Shown here: positions 1 to 8,491 of the stretch, piece by piece
How the letters are laid out: each line of letters begins with the position of its first letter
Numbering within the stretch: position 1 is the stretch's first letter
Notes under the pieces: model-generated
Told to the model about the DNA's origin: nothing
Databases searched by the model: none
Seen by the model: only the letters and a program-made list of their open reading frames with translations
Made by a program: the position numbers and the translations under genes
Assembly (NCBI RefSeq): GCF_019880635.1
Contig: NZ_JAINVX010000001.1
Location: 1,148,501 to 1,212,500 of the forward strand
Direction of reading: 5' to 3'
Origin: Hanstruepera marina
GTDB lineage: Bacteria; Bacteroidota; Bacteroidia; Flavobacteriales; Flavobacteriaceae
Length of the DNA stretch: 64,000 nt

Positions 1-826
1 GGTTATCTGTATTTTGCGAAATATTATCAACCACTTCAAGCGTGTGGTAGAAATTATCTTTATGACGCTGACCTTCAATTTCATCAATGCCTTTTAGGGC
101 GGTTAATTCTGGAAGTATATATTTTAATAAACCTGTTTTTTCCAATAATAAAAAACCTATTGAAGGTTTATTGGATTCCAAAATCTTATTCAGTTCTACA
201 ACAATACGCTCTTTGGTAATAATTTTAATACGTTCGTTATTTCGGGTAATGGCGTGTAACGATTCGTCTTCAATTTTAAATCGTAATTGTGTAGCGAATC
301 TTATGGCACGCATCATACGCAATGGGTCGTCGCTATAAGTAATATCAGGGTTTAGTGGTGTGCGAATAATATTATCTTCTAAATCCTGAATACCGTTAAA
401 GGGGTCTAGTAAATCTCCATAGTTAGAAGTGTTTAAACTCAAGGCTAAAGCATTGATGGTGAAATCTCTTCGGTTTTGGTCATCTTCTAGTGTGCCATTT
501 TCTACAATAGGGTTGCGGCTATTTTCATTGTAGGATTCTTTACGGGCTCCTACAAATTCTATTTCAATATCATCAGTACGCAACATAGCTGTACCATAGG
601 TTTTGAAAACCTGAACTTTAGGTTTGTTGGGTAACTTTTCGGCAACCTTCTTGGCCAATTGTATACCACTACCAACGGCAACAATATCGATATCTTTATG
701 CGAGCCTCTATCAAGAATAAAATCTCTTACAAATCCTCCAATAACATAGGCGTCAACCTGTAATTCTTGAGCAGATTTAGAAATTATATCAAATACTGAA
801 TGTTGTAAGGCGTTTTTGTAGTTCAT
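1..826 (-). CDS. cca: CCA tRNA nucleotidyltransferase / poly(A) polymerase family, 3' end outside window
   Basis: Adds or repairs the 3'-terminal CCA of tRNAs in the cytoplasm. Translating the minus strand from the ATG at 826 gives about 275 residues with no stop before the window edge, so the C-terminus is missing. The nucleotidyltransferase head is clear: GGFVRD near residue 30 is followed by the metal-binding DID near residue 44. Further on, RRDFTINAL and the RMMRAIRFA helix are typical of the family. The last visible part (RHKDNFYHTLEVV) starts an HD-type domain, as in the longer bacterial members. Poly(A) polymerases share the head domain, but in Bacteroidota this architecture is normally the CCA enzyme. 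The tsaC stop lies 54 bp upstream on the same strand, so co-transcription is possible. Confidence 0.9.
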   Translation of the reverse strand, partial: MNYKNALQHSVFDIISKSAQELQVDAYVIGGFVRDFILDRGSHKDIDIVAVGSGIQLAKKVAEKLPNKPKVQVFKTYGTAMLRTDDIEIEFVGARKESYNENSRNPIVENGTLEDDQNRRDFTINALALSLNTSNYGDLLDPFNGIQDLEDNIIRTPLNPDITYSDDPLRMMRAIRFATQLRFKIEDESLHAITRNNERIKIITKERIVVELNKILESNKPSIGFLLLEKTGLLKYILPELTALKGIDEIEGQRHKDNFYHTLEVVDNISQNTDN

Positions 827-880
827 AAGTGTTAATTACAATCTTCAAATTTCTTTATAAATAGGTTTGAAATATGAGAT

Positions 881-1441
881 TTACTCACGAATAACAGTTA
901 TACTACCATCATGCTCAACTTTTAGTATGGATGATGGTTTGGCTTCTGTTTTTTCGTCTGGCAAATTTACAACATAGTCAACACCTTTTAAAATGTCAGG
1001 ATGTATTTCTTTAAACGATTTTGGGGTTGGTTTGCCACTAATATTTGCCGAGGTTGAAACAATGGGTTTGTTAAATGTTTGTAATAGCTTATTACAGAAT
1101 TCATGATTTACTACGCGAATAGCCAAAGTATTATCTGGTGCTATCAAGTTTTGGGCAATTCCAACGGGATTATTATATATAATTGATGTGGGTTTGGTGG
1201 TGTTTTTTAAAATTTCAATAACCCTATCAGGAATATGTTTAACATAAGATTTTAGCATGTTTAAATCCTTGACCAAACAAATTAAGGCTTTGCTTTCTTC
1301 TCGTTTCTTTAAGGCATAAATTTTTGAAACAGCTTTTGGGTTGGTGGCATCACAGCCAATTCCCCAAACGGTGTCTGTAGGGTAGAGTATAAGTCCAGAA
1401 TGGACAAGCGTATCATTCGCTTTTTTTAATTCGGAATCCAT
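881..1441 (-). CDS. tsaC: L-threonylcarbamoyladenylate synthase (YrdC/Sua5 family)
   Basis: Makes threonylcarbamoyl-AMP from threonine, bicarbonate and ATP, the first step of the t6A37 modification of tRNAs that read ANN codons. The 186 residues cover one YrdC domain, with no C-terminal Sua5 extension. Visible marks are the N-terminal YPTDTVWGIGCDA, the KKREESKAL segment that lines the nucleotide pocket, and STSANISGKPTP near residue 130. The start is an ATG. The next gene downstream is cca, which also acts on tRNA, so the pair may be a small tRNA-maturation unit. YciO-type paralogues are the main alternative, but the motif set and length fit TsaC. Confidence 0.9.
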   Translation of the reverse strand: MDSELKKANDTLVHSGLILYPTDTVWGIGCDATNPKAVSKIYALKKREESKALICLVKDLNMLKSYVKHIPDRVIEILKNTTKPTSIIYNNPVGIAQNLIAPDNTLAIRVVNHEFCNKLLQTFNKPIVSTSANISGKPTPKSFKEIHPDILKGVDYVVNLPDEKTEAKPSSILKVEHDGSITVIRE

Positions 1442-1459
1442 GATCTAAACAAAAAATCA

Positions 1460-2104
1460 TTATGATTTTGAAGCCACAGTGGCAAATTGTAAGAACCTCA
1501 TGTCGAGTCCTTTAAATAGTCTTGGTATGTTGTAAAGGTAAGGCCTTAAGGATTTACCTTTATTAATGCCTACATGTGTGATTATTTTAAACCCTAAATC
1601 TTCATACATTTTTCTAATGGATTTTTTGGTAAAAAACCGTAAGTGGGTTTTATCTAAAACGCCTTCTTCTTTATACGCAAAGTTCTCTTCAAAATACATT
1701 TCCTTAAAAACTTCATAATACCTAATATTAGGAATAGAGCTTATTACCACACCCGTGTCCGTAAGTTTAGTTTTAATAATCTCTAATACTTTATAGGGAT
1801 CTTGCATGTGCTCTAATACGTCATTAAAATAAACAGTATCAAAATAATTGTCCGGAAGATCATTAAAAAACTTTTCACATGGACCTATAAACACCTTGTC
1901 CAGAACCTCTTTTGCCTTTTCACCTGCAGATGGTGTTAACTCAATACCCCAAACTTCAGCATTGTTTTTAGTTTTCATTGCTAAACCAAACGCACCTTGT
2001 GCACAACCAACATCTAATATTTTTTTGGACGTATCTGGTAAAAATGCTAACATTTCCTCTCGTACATGTTGATAATACCCATCGGGCTTGTTGTTGTAAT
2101 CCAT
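1460..2104 (-). CDS. Class I SAM-dependent methyltransferase, probably glycan- or LPS-associated
   Basis: The Rossmann methyltransferase core is clear: KKILDVGCAQGAFG is motif I (SAM binding), followed by VWGIEL, DTVYFNDVLEHMQDP and a GVVISSIPN strand. This is the Methyltransf_11/23 type; the substrate cannot be read. I chose the ATG at 2104. The open frame extends to a TTG at 2155, but that would leave only 18 bp before the divergent glycosyltransferase and no room for promoters. The ATG start gives MDYNNKPDGYYQ, a common beginning in this family. It sits at the edge of the glycosyltransferase block, so an O- or C-methylation of a surface sugar is plausible but inferred. Confidence 0.8.
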   Translation of the reverse strand: MDYNNKPDGYYQHVREEMLAFLPDTSKKILDVGCAQGAFGLAMKTKNNAEVWGIELTPSAGEKAKEVLDKVFIGPCEKFFNDLPDNYFDTVYFNDVLEHMQDPYKVLEIIKTKLTDTGVVISSIPNIRYYEVFKEMYFEENFAYKEEGVLDKTHLRFFTKKSIRKMYEDLGFKIITHVGINKGKSLRPYLYNIPRLFKGLDMRFLQFATVASKS

Positions 2105-2173
2105 TGTTATTAAATTTGACAAAAATTTTGAACAAGATACTACATTCTTTTCCAAAATAACAGCTAATTTTTT

Positions 2174-3370
2174 ATGAATACTAGTATTCCTGATTTTGAA
2201 TTTTTACCTATTGATTTCTTTGATAACAATTCTATTTCCTTTCAACGCAGTTCACCTCCGTTAGTTTCAATAATTATACCTGTTTATAATCAGCTTTCTT
2301 ATACGTTAAACTGTTTGTATTCTATAAAGCGGGAGTGTAAGAATATTGATTATGAAATAATTTTGATTAATGACAACAGTATTGATGACACAAAAGAATA
2401 CCTTGACCGTATTAACGGTATACACGTTATTCATAATGAAGTAAATTTAGGATTTTTAAAAAATATTAATAATGGCGTAAAAGCTTCAAAAGGTGAGTAC
2501 GTGCTTTTGCTTAATAATGATGTTATTGTTTTGCCAAGGTTATTGGAAGAGCTTTTGGCTGTTTTTAATAACCAATATTGTGTTGGGGCCGTTGGCGGAA
2601 TGGCTATTCACCCTTCAGGGGTTATTCTTGAAGCTGGTTCTGTATTATTGGCAAATGGAGGAGCTGTAAACATTGGAAGAGAGTTTTTTCCAGACGACCC
2701 AAGATATCATTTTTTAAAGCGAATGGATTATTGTTCGGGTTGCTGTTTGTTGTTAAAGCGAATTTTACCAGACAATACTTTGGTACAGTTAGATGAGTTG
2801 TTCTTACCTGCGTATTATGAAGAGACAGACTTGTGTATGCAATTGAAGCATAAATTCAATTTAGACGTTTATTACCAGCCATTTGCAAAAATTATTCACT
2901 TTGAAAGTATTTCGTACAATGCTGAAGATCAAGAACGCAAGCAAGGATTAATAGATAATAACAGAATTAAGTTTTATAATAAATGGAAAGCAGTTTTTAA
3001 CCAAAAACCATATGGTTTGAAATTAAATGCCAATTATTTAAATAAAGACTATATAGGTAAGCGTGAAGTATATTTAGAAGACTATTTATCTGAAAGTGCT
3101 TTAAATGAAATTGAACGAAAGGATACCATTCGTCAAAAGGTAATTGTAGTTTTAAAAGCAAAAGATAGCTTAAAAGAAGAGAAAATAATTGAACTTCAAA
3201 AGCAAGGTGTAGAAGTTTTGTATCCTTATGTGACAAAAAATGAAAGAAAAAAATCTTTTTTAAGTATGTTAAAGTATGCTTTTGCAATAAGCGATGTGGT
3301 TTACACTAAAAACCCGTTTTATTATTCTTTTTACTACGTAATAAAATTTAAAATAAAAGCCTTTGGCTAA
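2174..3370 (+). CDS. Glycosyltransferase family 2 protein
   Basis: Inverting GT-A glycosyltransferase that transfers a nucleotide-activated sugar, most likely onto an LPS core or O-chain sugar at the inner membrane. The GT2 domain runs from about residue 28 to 260: VSIIIPVYNQ at the start, EIILINDNSIDDT, then LLLNNDVIV carrying the metal-binding acidic residues, and a late YYEETDLC acidic stretch that resembles rhamnosyltransferase-like members. The last 130 residues are not assigned and contain no evident membrane segment. The gene opens a plus-strand pair with the next glycosyltransferase, 64 bp downstream. Donor and acceptor cannot be determined from the sequence. Confidence 0.85.
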   Translation: MNTSIPDFEFLPIDFFDNNSISFQRSSPPLVSIIIPVYNQLSYTLNCLYSIKRECKNIDYEIILINDNSIDDTKEYLDRINGIHVIHNEVNLGFLKNINNGVKASKGEYVLLLNNDVIVLPRLLEELLAVFNNQYCVGAVGGMAIHPSGVILEAGSVLLANGGAVNIGREFFPDDPRYHFLKRMDYCSGCCLLLKRILPDNTLVQLDELFLPAYYEETDLCMQLKHKFNLDVYYQPFAKIIHFESISYNAEDQERKQGLIDNNRIKFYNKWKAVFNQKPYGLKLNANYLNKDYIGKREVYLEDYLSESALNEIERKDTIRQKVIVVLKAKDSLKEEKIIELQKQGVEVLYPYVTKNERKKSFLSMLKYAFAISDVVYTKNPFYYSFYYVIKFKIKAFG

Positions 3371-3381
3371 ATTTTTGCTAA

Positions 3382-3389
3382 TATCTTTG
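3382..3389 (+). promoter_or_regulatory. Bacteroidota -7 promoter element TATCTTTG
   Basis: TATCTTTG matches the TAnnTTTG consensus of the Bacteroidota primary sigma factor. It lies 45 bp upstream of the ATG at 3435 in a short intergenic gap, which suggests that the second glycosyltransferase of this plus-strand pair has its own promoter. No convincing -33 TTG at ideal spacing was found. Confidence 0.5.
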
Positions 3390-3434
3390 CAAATTATAAC
3401 GTGTTTATAGTTCAAACCTTTTTATAAAAGATAA

Positions 3435-4667
3435 ATGAAACCTAAAATAGTTAAAGGCTTAAAGCTTAAAGTAAAAAACAAAATTTTTGAAAAGCGATTA
3501 ATCAAAAAAAAAGCTTTTTGTGACTTTAAATATTTGGATTCTAAAAAACCTATAGTTTTTATTATTGACTCTATCATTCCAGAGTTTGATAAGGATTCAG
3601 GCTCTAGAAGACTGTTCAGTTTAATTAAGTTGATGCTTAAAGAAAATTTTACGGTTGTTTTAATGGCAGATTTAAAGGAATATAAATACAACAGAAGTAT
3701 TTATATTGAAAAATATAAGGCAATAGGAGTGCATGTATATGTACCGTGCCTTAATGGTGATTCTGAATTAGTAACAAGGGAAGTGTTTGTAGAACAGGTT
3801 TCAAGAAAGGCCGATTTTATTTGGTTACATCGTCCTGGTATTTTTGACAAATATTATTCAATAGCCAAAAAAAAAGCAACTAAAGCCAAGTTTATTTATG
3901 ACATGGTTGATTTTCATTACTTAAGATTAAAACGAGAATGGGAATTGAACCAAAACCAGCAAACCCTTAAGGAAGCTAATGAGTATTTGGAAATAGAATT
4001 AAATGCATGCAAAAATGCAGATGAAATCATTTTAATTTCTAAAGACGACAAAGTTGCTTTAAATGATTTTAAAGTTGATTTATCTAAAACCACCATTTTA
4101 AGTAATGTTCATAACTTTATTGAAGACACTGTAAAAACACCCTTTAGCGATAGGCAAGATTTACTTTTTATTGGCGGTTTTTCTCACACCCCAAATATTG
4201 ATGCAGTTATATATTTACACGACAAGATACTACCAATAATTTGGGAGACAATACCAGATTTAAAAGTTAATATAATAGGAAGTTACCCAACAGATGACGT
4301 TTTAGCTTTACACTCTGAAAAGTTTAATGTTCTGGGTTTTGTTGAAGATATAGCTCCGTATTTTAAATCTGCTAAAGTTTTTGTCGCACCCTTGCGATAT
4401 GGAGCTGGAATAAAAGGTAAAATAGGACAAAGTTTAGAGTATGCTTTACCTGTAGTTACTACTGATATTGGAGCTGAAGGTTTTGACTTTGGGATGTTTA
4501 AGCAAGATATGGTGGCCAACACTCCCAACGAAATAGCTAAAAAAATAATAAGTATTTACCAAGATTCTGAAAAATGGGAAGCAATTAGTAATTACTCAAA
4601 AACAATTTTAGAGCCATTTTCATTAGAAGCTACAGAAAAAACAGTACTAGAAATTCTTAAATCATAA
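3435..4667 (+). CDS. Glycosyltransferase, GT4-like (group 1)
   Basis: Retaining GT-B type enzyme of 410 residues. The C-terminal half carries the recognisable donor-binding lobe: DLLFIGGFSHTPNIDAV, LKVNIIGSYP, NVLGFVEDIAPYFKSAKVFVAPLRYGAGIKGK and a QSLEYALPVVTTDIGAEG segment that replaces the classic EGFGxxxxE motif. The N-terminal acceptor lobe begins after a basic stretch. Its frame overlaps the convergent minus-strand gene by 6 bp, with no terminator between them. The role is probably extension of a surface glycan or LPS core; the sugar specificity is unknown. Confidence 0.82.
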   Translation: MKPKIVKGLKLKVKNKIFEKRLIKKKAFCDFKYLDSKKPIVFIIDSIIPEFDKDSGSRRLFSLIKLMLKENFTVVLMADLKEYKYNRSIYIEKYKAIGVHVYVPCLNGDSELVTREVFVEQVSRKADFIWLHRPGIFDKYYSIAKKKATKAKFIYDMVDFHYLRLKREWELNQNQQTLKEANEYLEIELNACKNADEIILISKDDKVALNDFKVDLSKTTILSNVHNFIEDTVKTPFSDRQDLLFIGGFSHTPNIDAVIYLHDKILPIIWETIPDLKVNIIGSYPTDDVLALHSEKFNVLGFVEDIAPYFKSAKVFVAPLRYGAGIKGKIGQSLEYALPVVTTDIGAEGFDFGMFKQDMVANTPNEIAKKIISIYQDSEKWEAISNYSKTILEPFSLEATEKTVLEILKS

Positions 4668-5618
4668 ATTAAAAACGGTTTTAACCCAGTTTTTTAATGT
4701 GTACTTTTCATAGATATTACTATCTATCGGCTCATACTCTTGTTCAAAAAATAAAGTGTCAAGCGGTTTGTCATTAAGGATGAAAATATTGCTTTCAGAG
4801 TAAAACGGATAGTTCTTTACATTGGCATTATTGGTAATTATTTTTTTACTTAAAGCCATAGCTTCAAAAAATCTAAAACTCAAACCTGTTTGTTTGTCTC
4901 TAATTAAGTCTACTATTGTTTGAGAGCGGGAATAAAAATTAATTAATTGCTTTTGGTTTAGTTTAGTACTATCAAATTGGATTAAATCACCATATTCTTC
5001 AATTAAAGGTTTTAGCTTTCTTTTTTTTCCAATTACCAAAAATTTATAAGGAACCTCAAGGGTTTTTAGAAGTTTAGCCAAACTAATGAGAGCAGGTAAC
5101 CTATCATCTAATGAGCCCACATAAACAGCATTGTATTCATTGGTTTCAGAAGGCGGTTGTTTGGGTAGGTAAATGTAGTTGTTTGAAGGAATTAAATTAT
5201 GCTTTTTAATATCCTCTTTATCAAAGGAGTAGATTTTATCAAATATGTTGTCAAATAAATGTTCAACAGGATGCCTTTCTAAACTATCGTATAGATACGC
5301 CATATAGGTTGTGCAGAACGTTTTAATTTTTAAGTGAAAATCCTTATTAATAACTTCAGGGTTTATAACTAGTATTTGGTCTTGTTTCCCAAGTGACTTA
5401 AGACAATCAATAATGTATTCTTGCCTTCGAATTTTTTTTAAATTCTTTCCTCTAAACACCTTGCTAAAAACATTGATAATCCTGTCTTTAAAACTGGCGT
5501 GTTGATACCCATCAATTTTTATGTGGTTGCTATTGTAACCTAATTCATTTAAAGTGTCGACTATATGATGGTCGTAGTTCCAGTGGTCAAAACTAATTAC
5601 ACAAATGTTTTGGCTCAT
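4662..5618 (-). CDS. Glycosyltransferase-like protein (CgeB / GT1-like C-terminal lobe)
   Basis: A 318-residue protein without a signal peptide. The C-terminal half resembles a GT-B donor lobe: YNAVYVGSLDDRLPALISLAK, YKFLVIGKK, a NFYSRSQTIVDLIRD segment, LSFRFFEAMALSKKIITNN (the E of FFEAMAL is in the usual donor-binding position) and FYSESNIFIL. The N-terminal half is divergent. This resembles the spore-maturation CgeB-like and Glyco_trans_1_2 groups, which appear in capsule and LPS clusters. It is a single-gene minus-strand unit between two plus-strand glycosyltransferases and overlaps the left neighbour's 3' end by 6 bp. The enzymatic role is inferred. Confidence 0.65.
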   Translation of the reverse strand: MSQNICVISFDHWNYDHHIVDTLNELGYNSNHIKIDGYQHASFKDRIINVFSKVFRGKNLKKIRRQEYIIDCLKSLGKQDQILVINPEVINKDFHLKIKTFCTTYMAYLYDSLERHPVEHLFDNIFDKIYSFDKEDIKKHNLIPSNNYIYLPKQPPSETNEYNAVYVGSLDDRLPALISLAKLLKTLEVPYKFLVIGKKRKLKPLIEEYGDLIQFDSTKLNQKQLINFYSRSQTIVDLIRDKQTGLSFRFFEAMALSKKIITNNANVKNYPFYSESNIFILNDKPLDTLFFEQEYEPIDSNIYEKYTLKNWVKTVFNL

Positions 5619-5704
5619 AGTATAATTTATATTTCTAACAAATGTAATATAATCTCGTATTGTTTACTATTTTTGAGCAGTGATGTTCTAAAGCCTGTTT
5701 AATT

Positions 5705-6571
5705 ATGAAAAAAATTCACGTCGGATTTTTGTTGTCTTATGATTATGAGAAATTAAAAAAATCCATACCACCAGTTTATCAAGATGCTGATGCTATATTT
5801 ATTGCTAAAGACCACAAGAATAGAACTTGGGCAGGTGAAACTTTTACTATAGACGATTCTTTTTTTAAATGGCTTAAAGCGTTTGATGTTGATAATAAAA
5901 TTGAACTTTACGAAGATGATTTTTACGACGCAAACCTCATTGCCATAGAAAATGATAATCGCGAGCGTCACATGCTTTCTCTTAAAATGGGTATTGGTAA
6001 CTGGCTAATACAAATAGACAGTGACGAGTATGTGTTGGATTTTGGAAAGTTTGTAAAAGACTTAAGAAAGTATGACAAATATCTAGATAATCCTGAAAAT
6101 CACAAAATTCAGATTTCCATGTATTCGGTGAATTTGTATAAGTATGTAGACGATGGAATTTTATTTGTAAAATCGCCAACAAAAGCAGTTGTCGCTACAA
6201 ATTTCCCCAATTATAAAGTCGCCAGAGTTACAAGAGAACGAATAATTTATACCCAAAACATTTTACTTCATGAAAGCATTGCTCGAGATGAAGATGAATT
6301 AGTTTTTAAGCTAGATAATTGGGGACACAATATTGAAGTCCAAAATAAAGAAGCCTTCTTGGAAAAATGGCGAACTACCAATAAACATAACTATAAAGAA
6401 AGAGAAGACTTTTTTTATATTGAGCCTGAAAAATGGAAGTATTTAGAGTTTTGCGAAGGTCAAACTATAGAAGAAATCCGTGAGAATATGAATATTAATG
6501 CCATTATACCTTCAAAGTTTTACATAGCAAAAAAGAACTTTGGCCAATGGTTTAAGTTTCTATTCAAGTAA
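5705..6571 (+). CDS. Putative glycosyltransferase (GT2-like / GT-A fold), family not recognised
   Basis: A 288-residue soluble protein. The most informative segment is NWLIQIDSDEYVLDFGKFV near residue 100, where DSDE looks like the DxD metal and nucleotide-sugar site of a GT-A fold; the preceding NRERHMLSLKMG resembles the acceptor loop of GT2-like enzymes. The first residues (KIHVGFLLSYDYEKLKKSIPPVY) fit a GT2 entry strand. A late segment (ILLHESIARDEDELVFKLDNWGHN) resembles the histidine loop seen after the catalytic base in related sugar transferases. It ends 12 bp inside the convergent glycosyltransferase gene. Function is supported mainly by context plus the DxD-like motif. Confidence 0.6.
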   Translation: MKKIHVGFLLSYDYEKLKKSIPPVYQDADAIFIAKDHKNRTWAGETFTIDDSFFKWLKAFDVDNKIELYEDDFYDANLIAIENDNRERHMLSLKMGIGNWLIQIDSDEYVLDFGKFVKDLRKYDKYLDNPENHKIQISMYSVNLYKYVDDGILFVKSPTKAVVATNFPNYKVARVTRERIIYTQNILLHESIARDEDELVFKLDNWGHNIEVQNKEAFLEKWRTTNKHNYKEREDFFYIEPEKWKYLEFCEGQTIEEIRENMNINAIIPSKFYIAKKNFGQWFKFLFK

Positions 6572-7633
6572 GCTGTTGTAAAGCCTTATATATTGTTCAG
6601 CAGTTTTAGACCAATTATATGAATTGGCATGGTTGATAATAGCTTTTCTCATATTAGGATTACTATTGTAAGTCTGCATACCTTTATTAAACTGTTCAGC
6701 CATATACTCTGGATTAAATTGTTCCCAATAGAACGCCTGATTTCCGCCAACTTCAGGCAACGAGCTTTTGTTAGATAAGAATACAGGTTTGCCATATTGC
6801 ATAGCTTCAATAGGAGGAATGCCAAAACCTTCTCGTAATGATGGAAAACAAAAGGCATAACAGTTTTTTAAATAATAGGCTTTGTCATTTTCACTTATCT
6901 TGCCAGTTAAAAACACACGATTAGCTAATTGATGTTCTGATATCTTATTTTCAATAAACTTGGCATAATCTGTAGTTTTTTTACCAGAAATAATTAAATT
7001 CAGATTAGGTAAATATTTTAGCATATCAACCAACGTGTGAAAGTTCTTTTTCTCTAAAACCTCACCAATAGTAAACAGGAAATCTGCTTTAGGAAGAAAT
7101 TCTGGTTTATAGTTATCGGCTATTTCAATAGGTTTAGAACTACCATTGTAAATCACATATTCGGGGACTTTAGGAACATTAAAGTAAGAATGTGTCATGG
7201 ACTTGGCATATTCAGATATGTAAGTTATAGCCTTGCTGCGCTCAAGTTTTTTTTTAAATAACTCTTCACGTTTTTTTAGTTTTTTTCCCTTAAGTTCTTC
7301 CATAAAATTAACATCATGAACGGTTAATAAATAAGGGAGATTAAAATAGGGTTCAACTTTAGTATTCTGATTTAGAGAATGCCATAAGTCATATTTTGTT
7401 TTTATACTAAAAACTCTTTTGCGATGCAGGGATTTATATTTTTTATAACGGAATGCTTCGCCAAATTCAAGTTCCAATTTTTTTGGATTCTTACTAATTA
7501 ATGTAATATTTAAATTAGAATCTTTAAGTAATTTTTGATGTTCATAAAATCCTTTTATCAAATGGTAATTGAATTGTCCAAACCCAAAAAATAAATTGTC
7601 AATATTATGAGATTCTAAACAAATATTTGGCAT
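6560..7633 (-). CDS. Glycosyltransferase family 4 (group 1)
   Basis: A 357-residue GT-B retaining glycosyltransferase. Clear signatures are YLLTVHDVNFMEE in the N-lobe, AKSMTHSYFNVPKVPEYVIYNG at the lobe junction, FLFTIGEVLEKKNFHTL, the NRVFLTGKISENDKAYYLKNC segment, and the EGFGIPPIEAMQYGKPVF motif with the E-x7-E pair that binds the nucleotide sugar. It is a lone minus-strand gene. Its 3' end overlaps the preceding plus-strand gene by 12 bp and its 5' end faces the WaaP-like kinase across a 90 bp divergent gap. An LPS core mannosyl- or glucosyltransferase role is the likely reading; donor unknown. Confidence 0.88.
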   Translation of the reverse strand: MPNICLESHNIDNLFFGFGQFNYHLIKGFYEHQKLLKDSNLNITLISKNPKKLELEFGEAFRYKKYKSLHRKRVFSIKTKYDLWHSLNQNTKVEPYFNLPYLLTVHDVNFMEELKGKKLKKREELFKKKLERSKAITYISEYAKSMTHSYFNVPKVPEYVIYNGSSKPIEIADNYKPEFLPKADFLFTIGEVLEKKNFHTLVDMLKYLPNLNLIISGKKTTDYAKFIENKISEHQLANRVFLTGKISENDKAYYLKNCYAFCFPSLREGFGIPPIEAMQYGKPVFLSNKSSLPEVGGNQAFYWEQFNPEYMAEQFNKGMQTYNSNPNMRKAIINHANSYNWSKTAEQYIRLYNSLLE

Positions 7634-7723
7634 AGAAAAGTCTTTCCTGCAAAGTAAATAAAATGACTCTTATCCGCTAATTTTATTACAGATTAAAACA
7701 AAATATTATTGTAATATTGTATT

Positions 7724-8491
7724 ATGAATTACAAGATAAATAAGGGGTTTCAAGCTCAAGAGCAATTACTAAAAGAAATTGTTGTGAATTATGAAACCAG
7801 AGGTGAAAACTTTGGAAATCAAGACCGTAATTCGTTAAAATTATTTGATTTAAAAGGCATGACTATCAATGTCAAATCTTTTAAAGTACCCAATATATTC
7901 AATAAAATAGCTTATAAATTTTTTAGAAAGAGTAAAGCTCAACGCTCTTTTGAGTATGCCAATACACTTATGGAATTAAATATTGGAACACCACAACCAA
8001 TAGCTTATTTTGAGTTTAAATCCGGACTGTTTTTTAAAAACAGTTACTATATAAGTGAACACTTGCATTACGACTTAACCTATCGTGAATTAACTACGGA
8101 TTTTAATTATCCGAACCATGAAGCTATTTTGAGAGCCTTTACAAGGTTTACCTATGATTTACATGAAAAAGGTATTAATTTTTTGGATCATTCACCTGGT
8201 AATACTTTAATTCAAACAGCTAAAAATAACTATAAATTTTATTTAGTTGATTTAAATAGGATGCGTTTTGAAACCATGAGTTTTGAAGAACGCATTAAAA
8301 ACTTTGCTAAATTAACCATACATAAATCAATGGTTGAAGTTATGAGCGATGAGTATGCCAAGCTAATTGGTAGAGATTATGATGAGGTTTTTGATTTGAT
8401 GTGGAAAGAAACCCAAGCGTTCCAAAACCGATTTCATAGAAAGAGACGCATAAAAAATAAAATTCTGTTTTGGCGACCAAAAAAATATTAA
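7724..8491 (+). CDS. Lipopolysaccharide core kinase, WaaP/KdkA-like (Kdo/heptose kinase family)
   Basis: Protein-kinase-like fold that phosphorylates inner-core sugars (Kdo or heptose). Visible kinase features are a strand with a candidate lysine (NVKSFKVP, residues 49-56), a helix glutamate near residue 77 (RSFEYANTLMEL, followed by GTPQP), the catalytic segment NFLDHSPGN with D155 and N160, and LVDLNRMRF with D176 in the DFG position. HSPGNTL instead of HGDLHPGN is typical of the KdkA-like branch. The C-terminus is basic. It lies among core glycosyltransferases and next to a heptosyltransferase-type gene, which supports the call. Its stop shares a TTAA with the convergent GT2 gene. Confidence 0.78.
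   Translation: MNYKINKGFQAQEQLLKEIVVNYETRGENFGNQDRNSLKLFDLKGMTINVKSFKVPNIFNKIAYKFFRKSKAQRSFEYANTLMELNIGTPQPIAYFEFKSGLFFKNSYYISEHLHYDLTYRELTTDFNYPNHEAILRAFTRFTYDLHEKGINFLDHSPGNTLIQTAKNNYKFYLVDLNRMRFETMSFEERIKNFAKLTIHKSMVEVMSDEYAKLIGRDYDEVFDLMWKETQAFQNRFHRKRRIKNKILFWRPKKY

Noticed and set aside
87-338. 83-aa plus-strand open frame at the left edge
   Set aside because: It lies fully antisense to cca, whose protein motifs are clear, and has no family features of its own.
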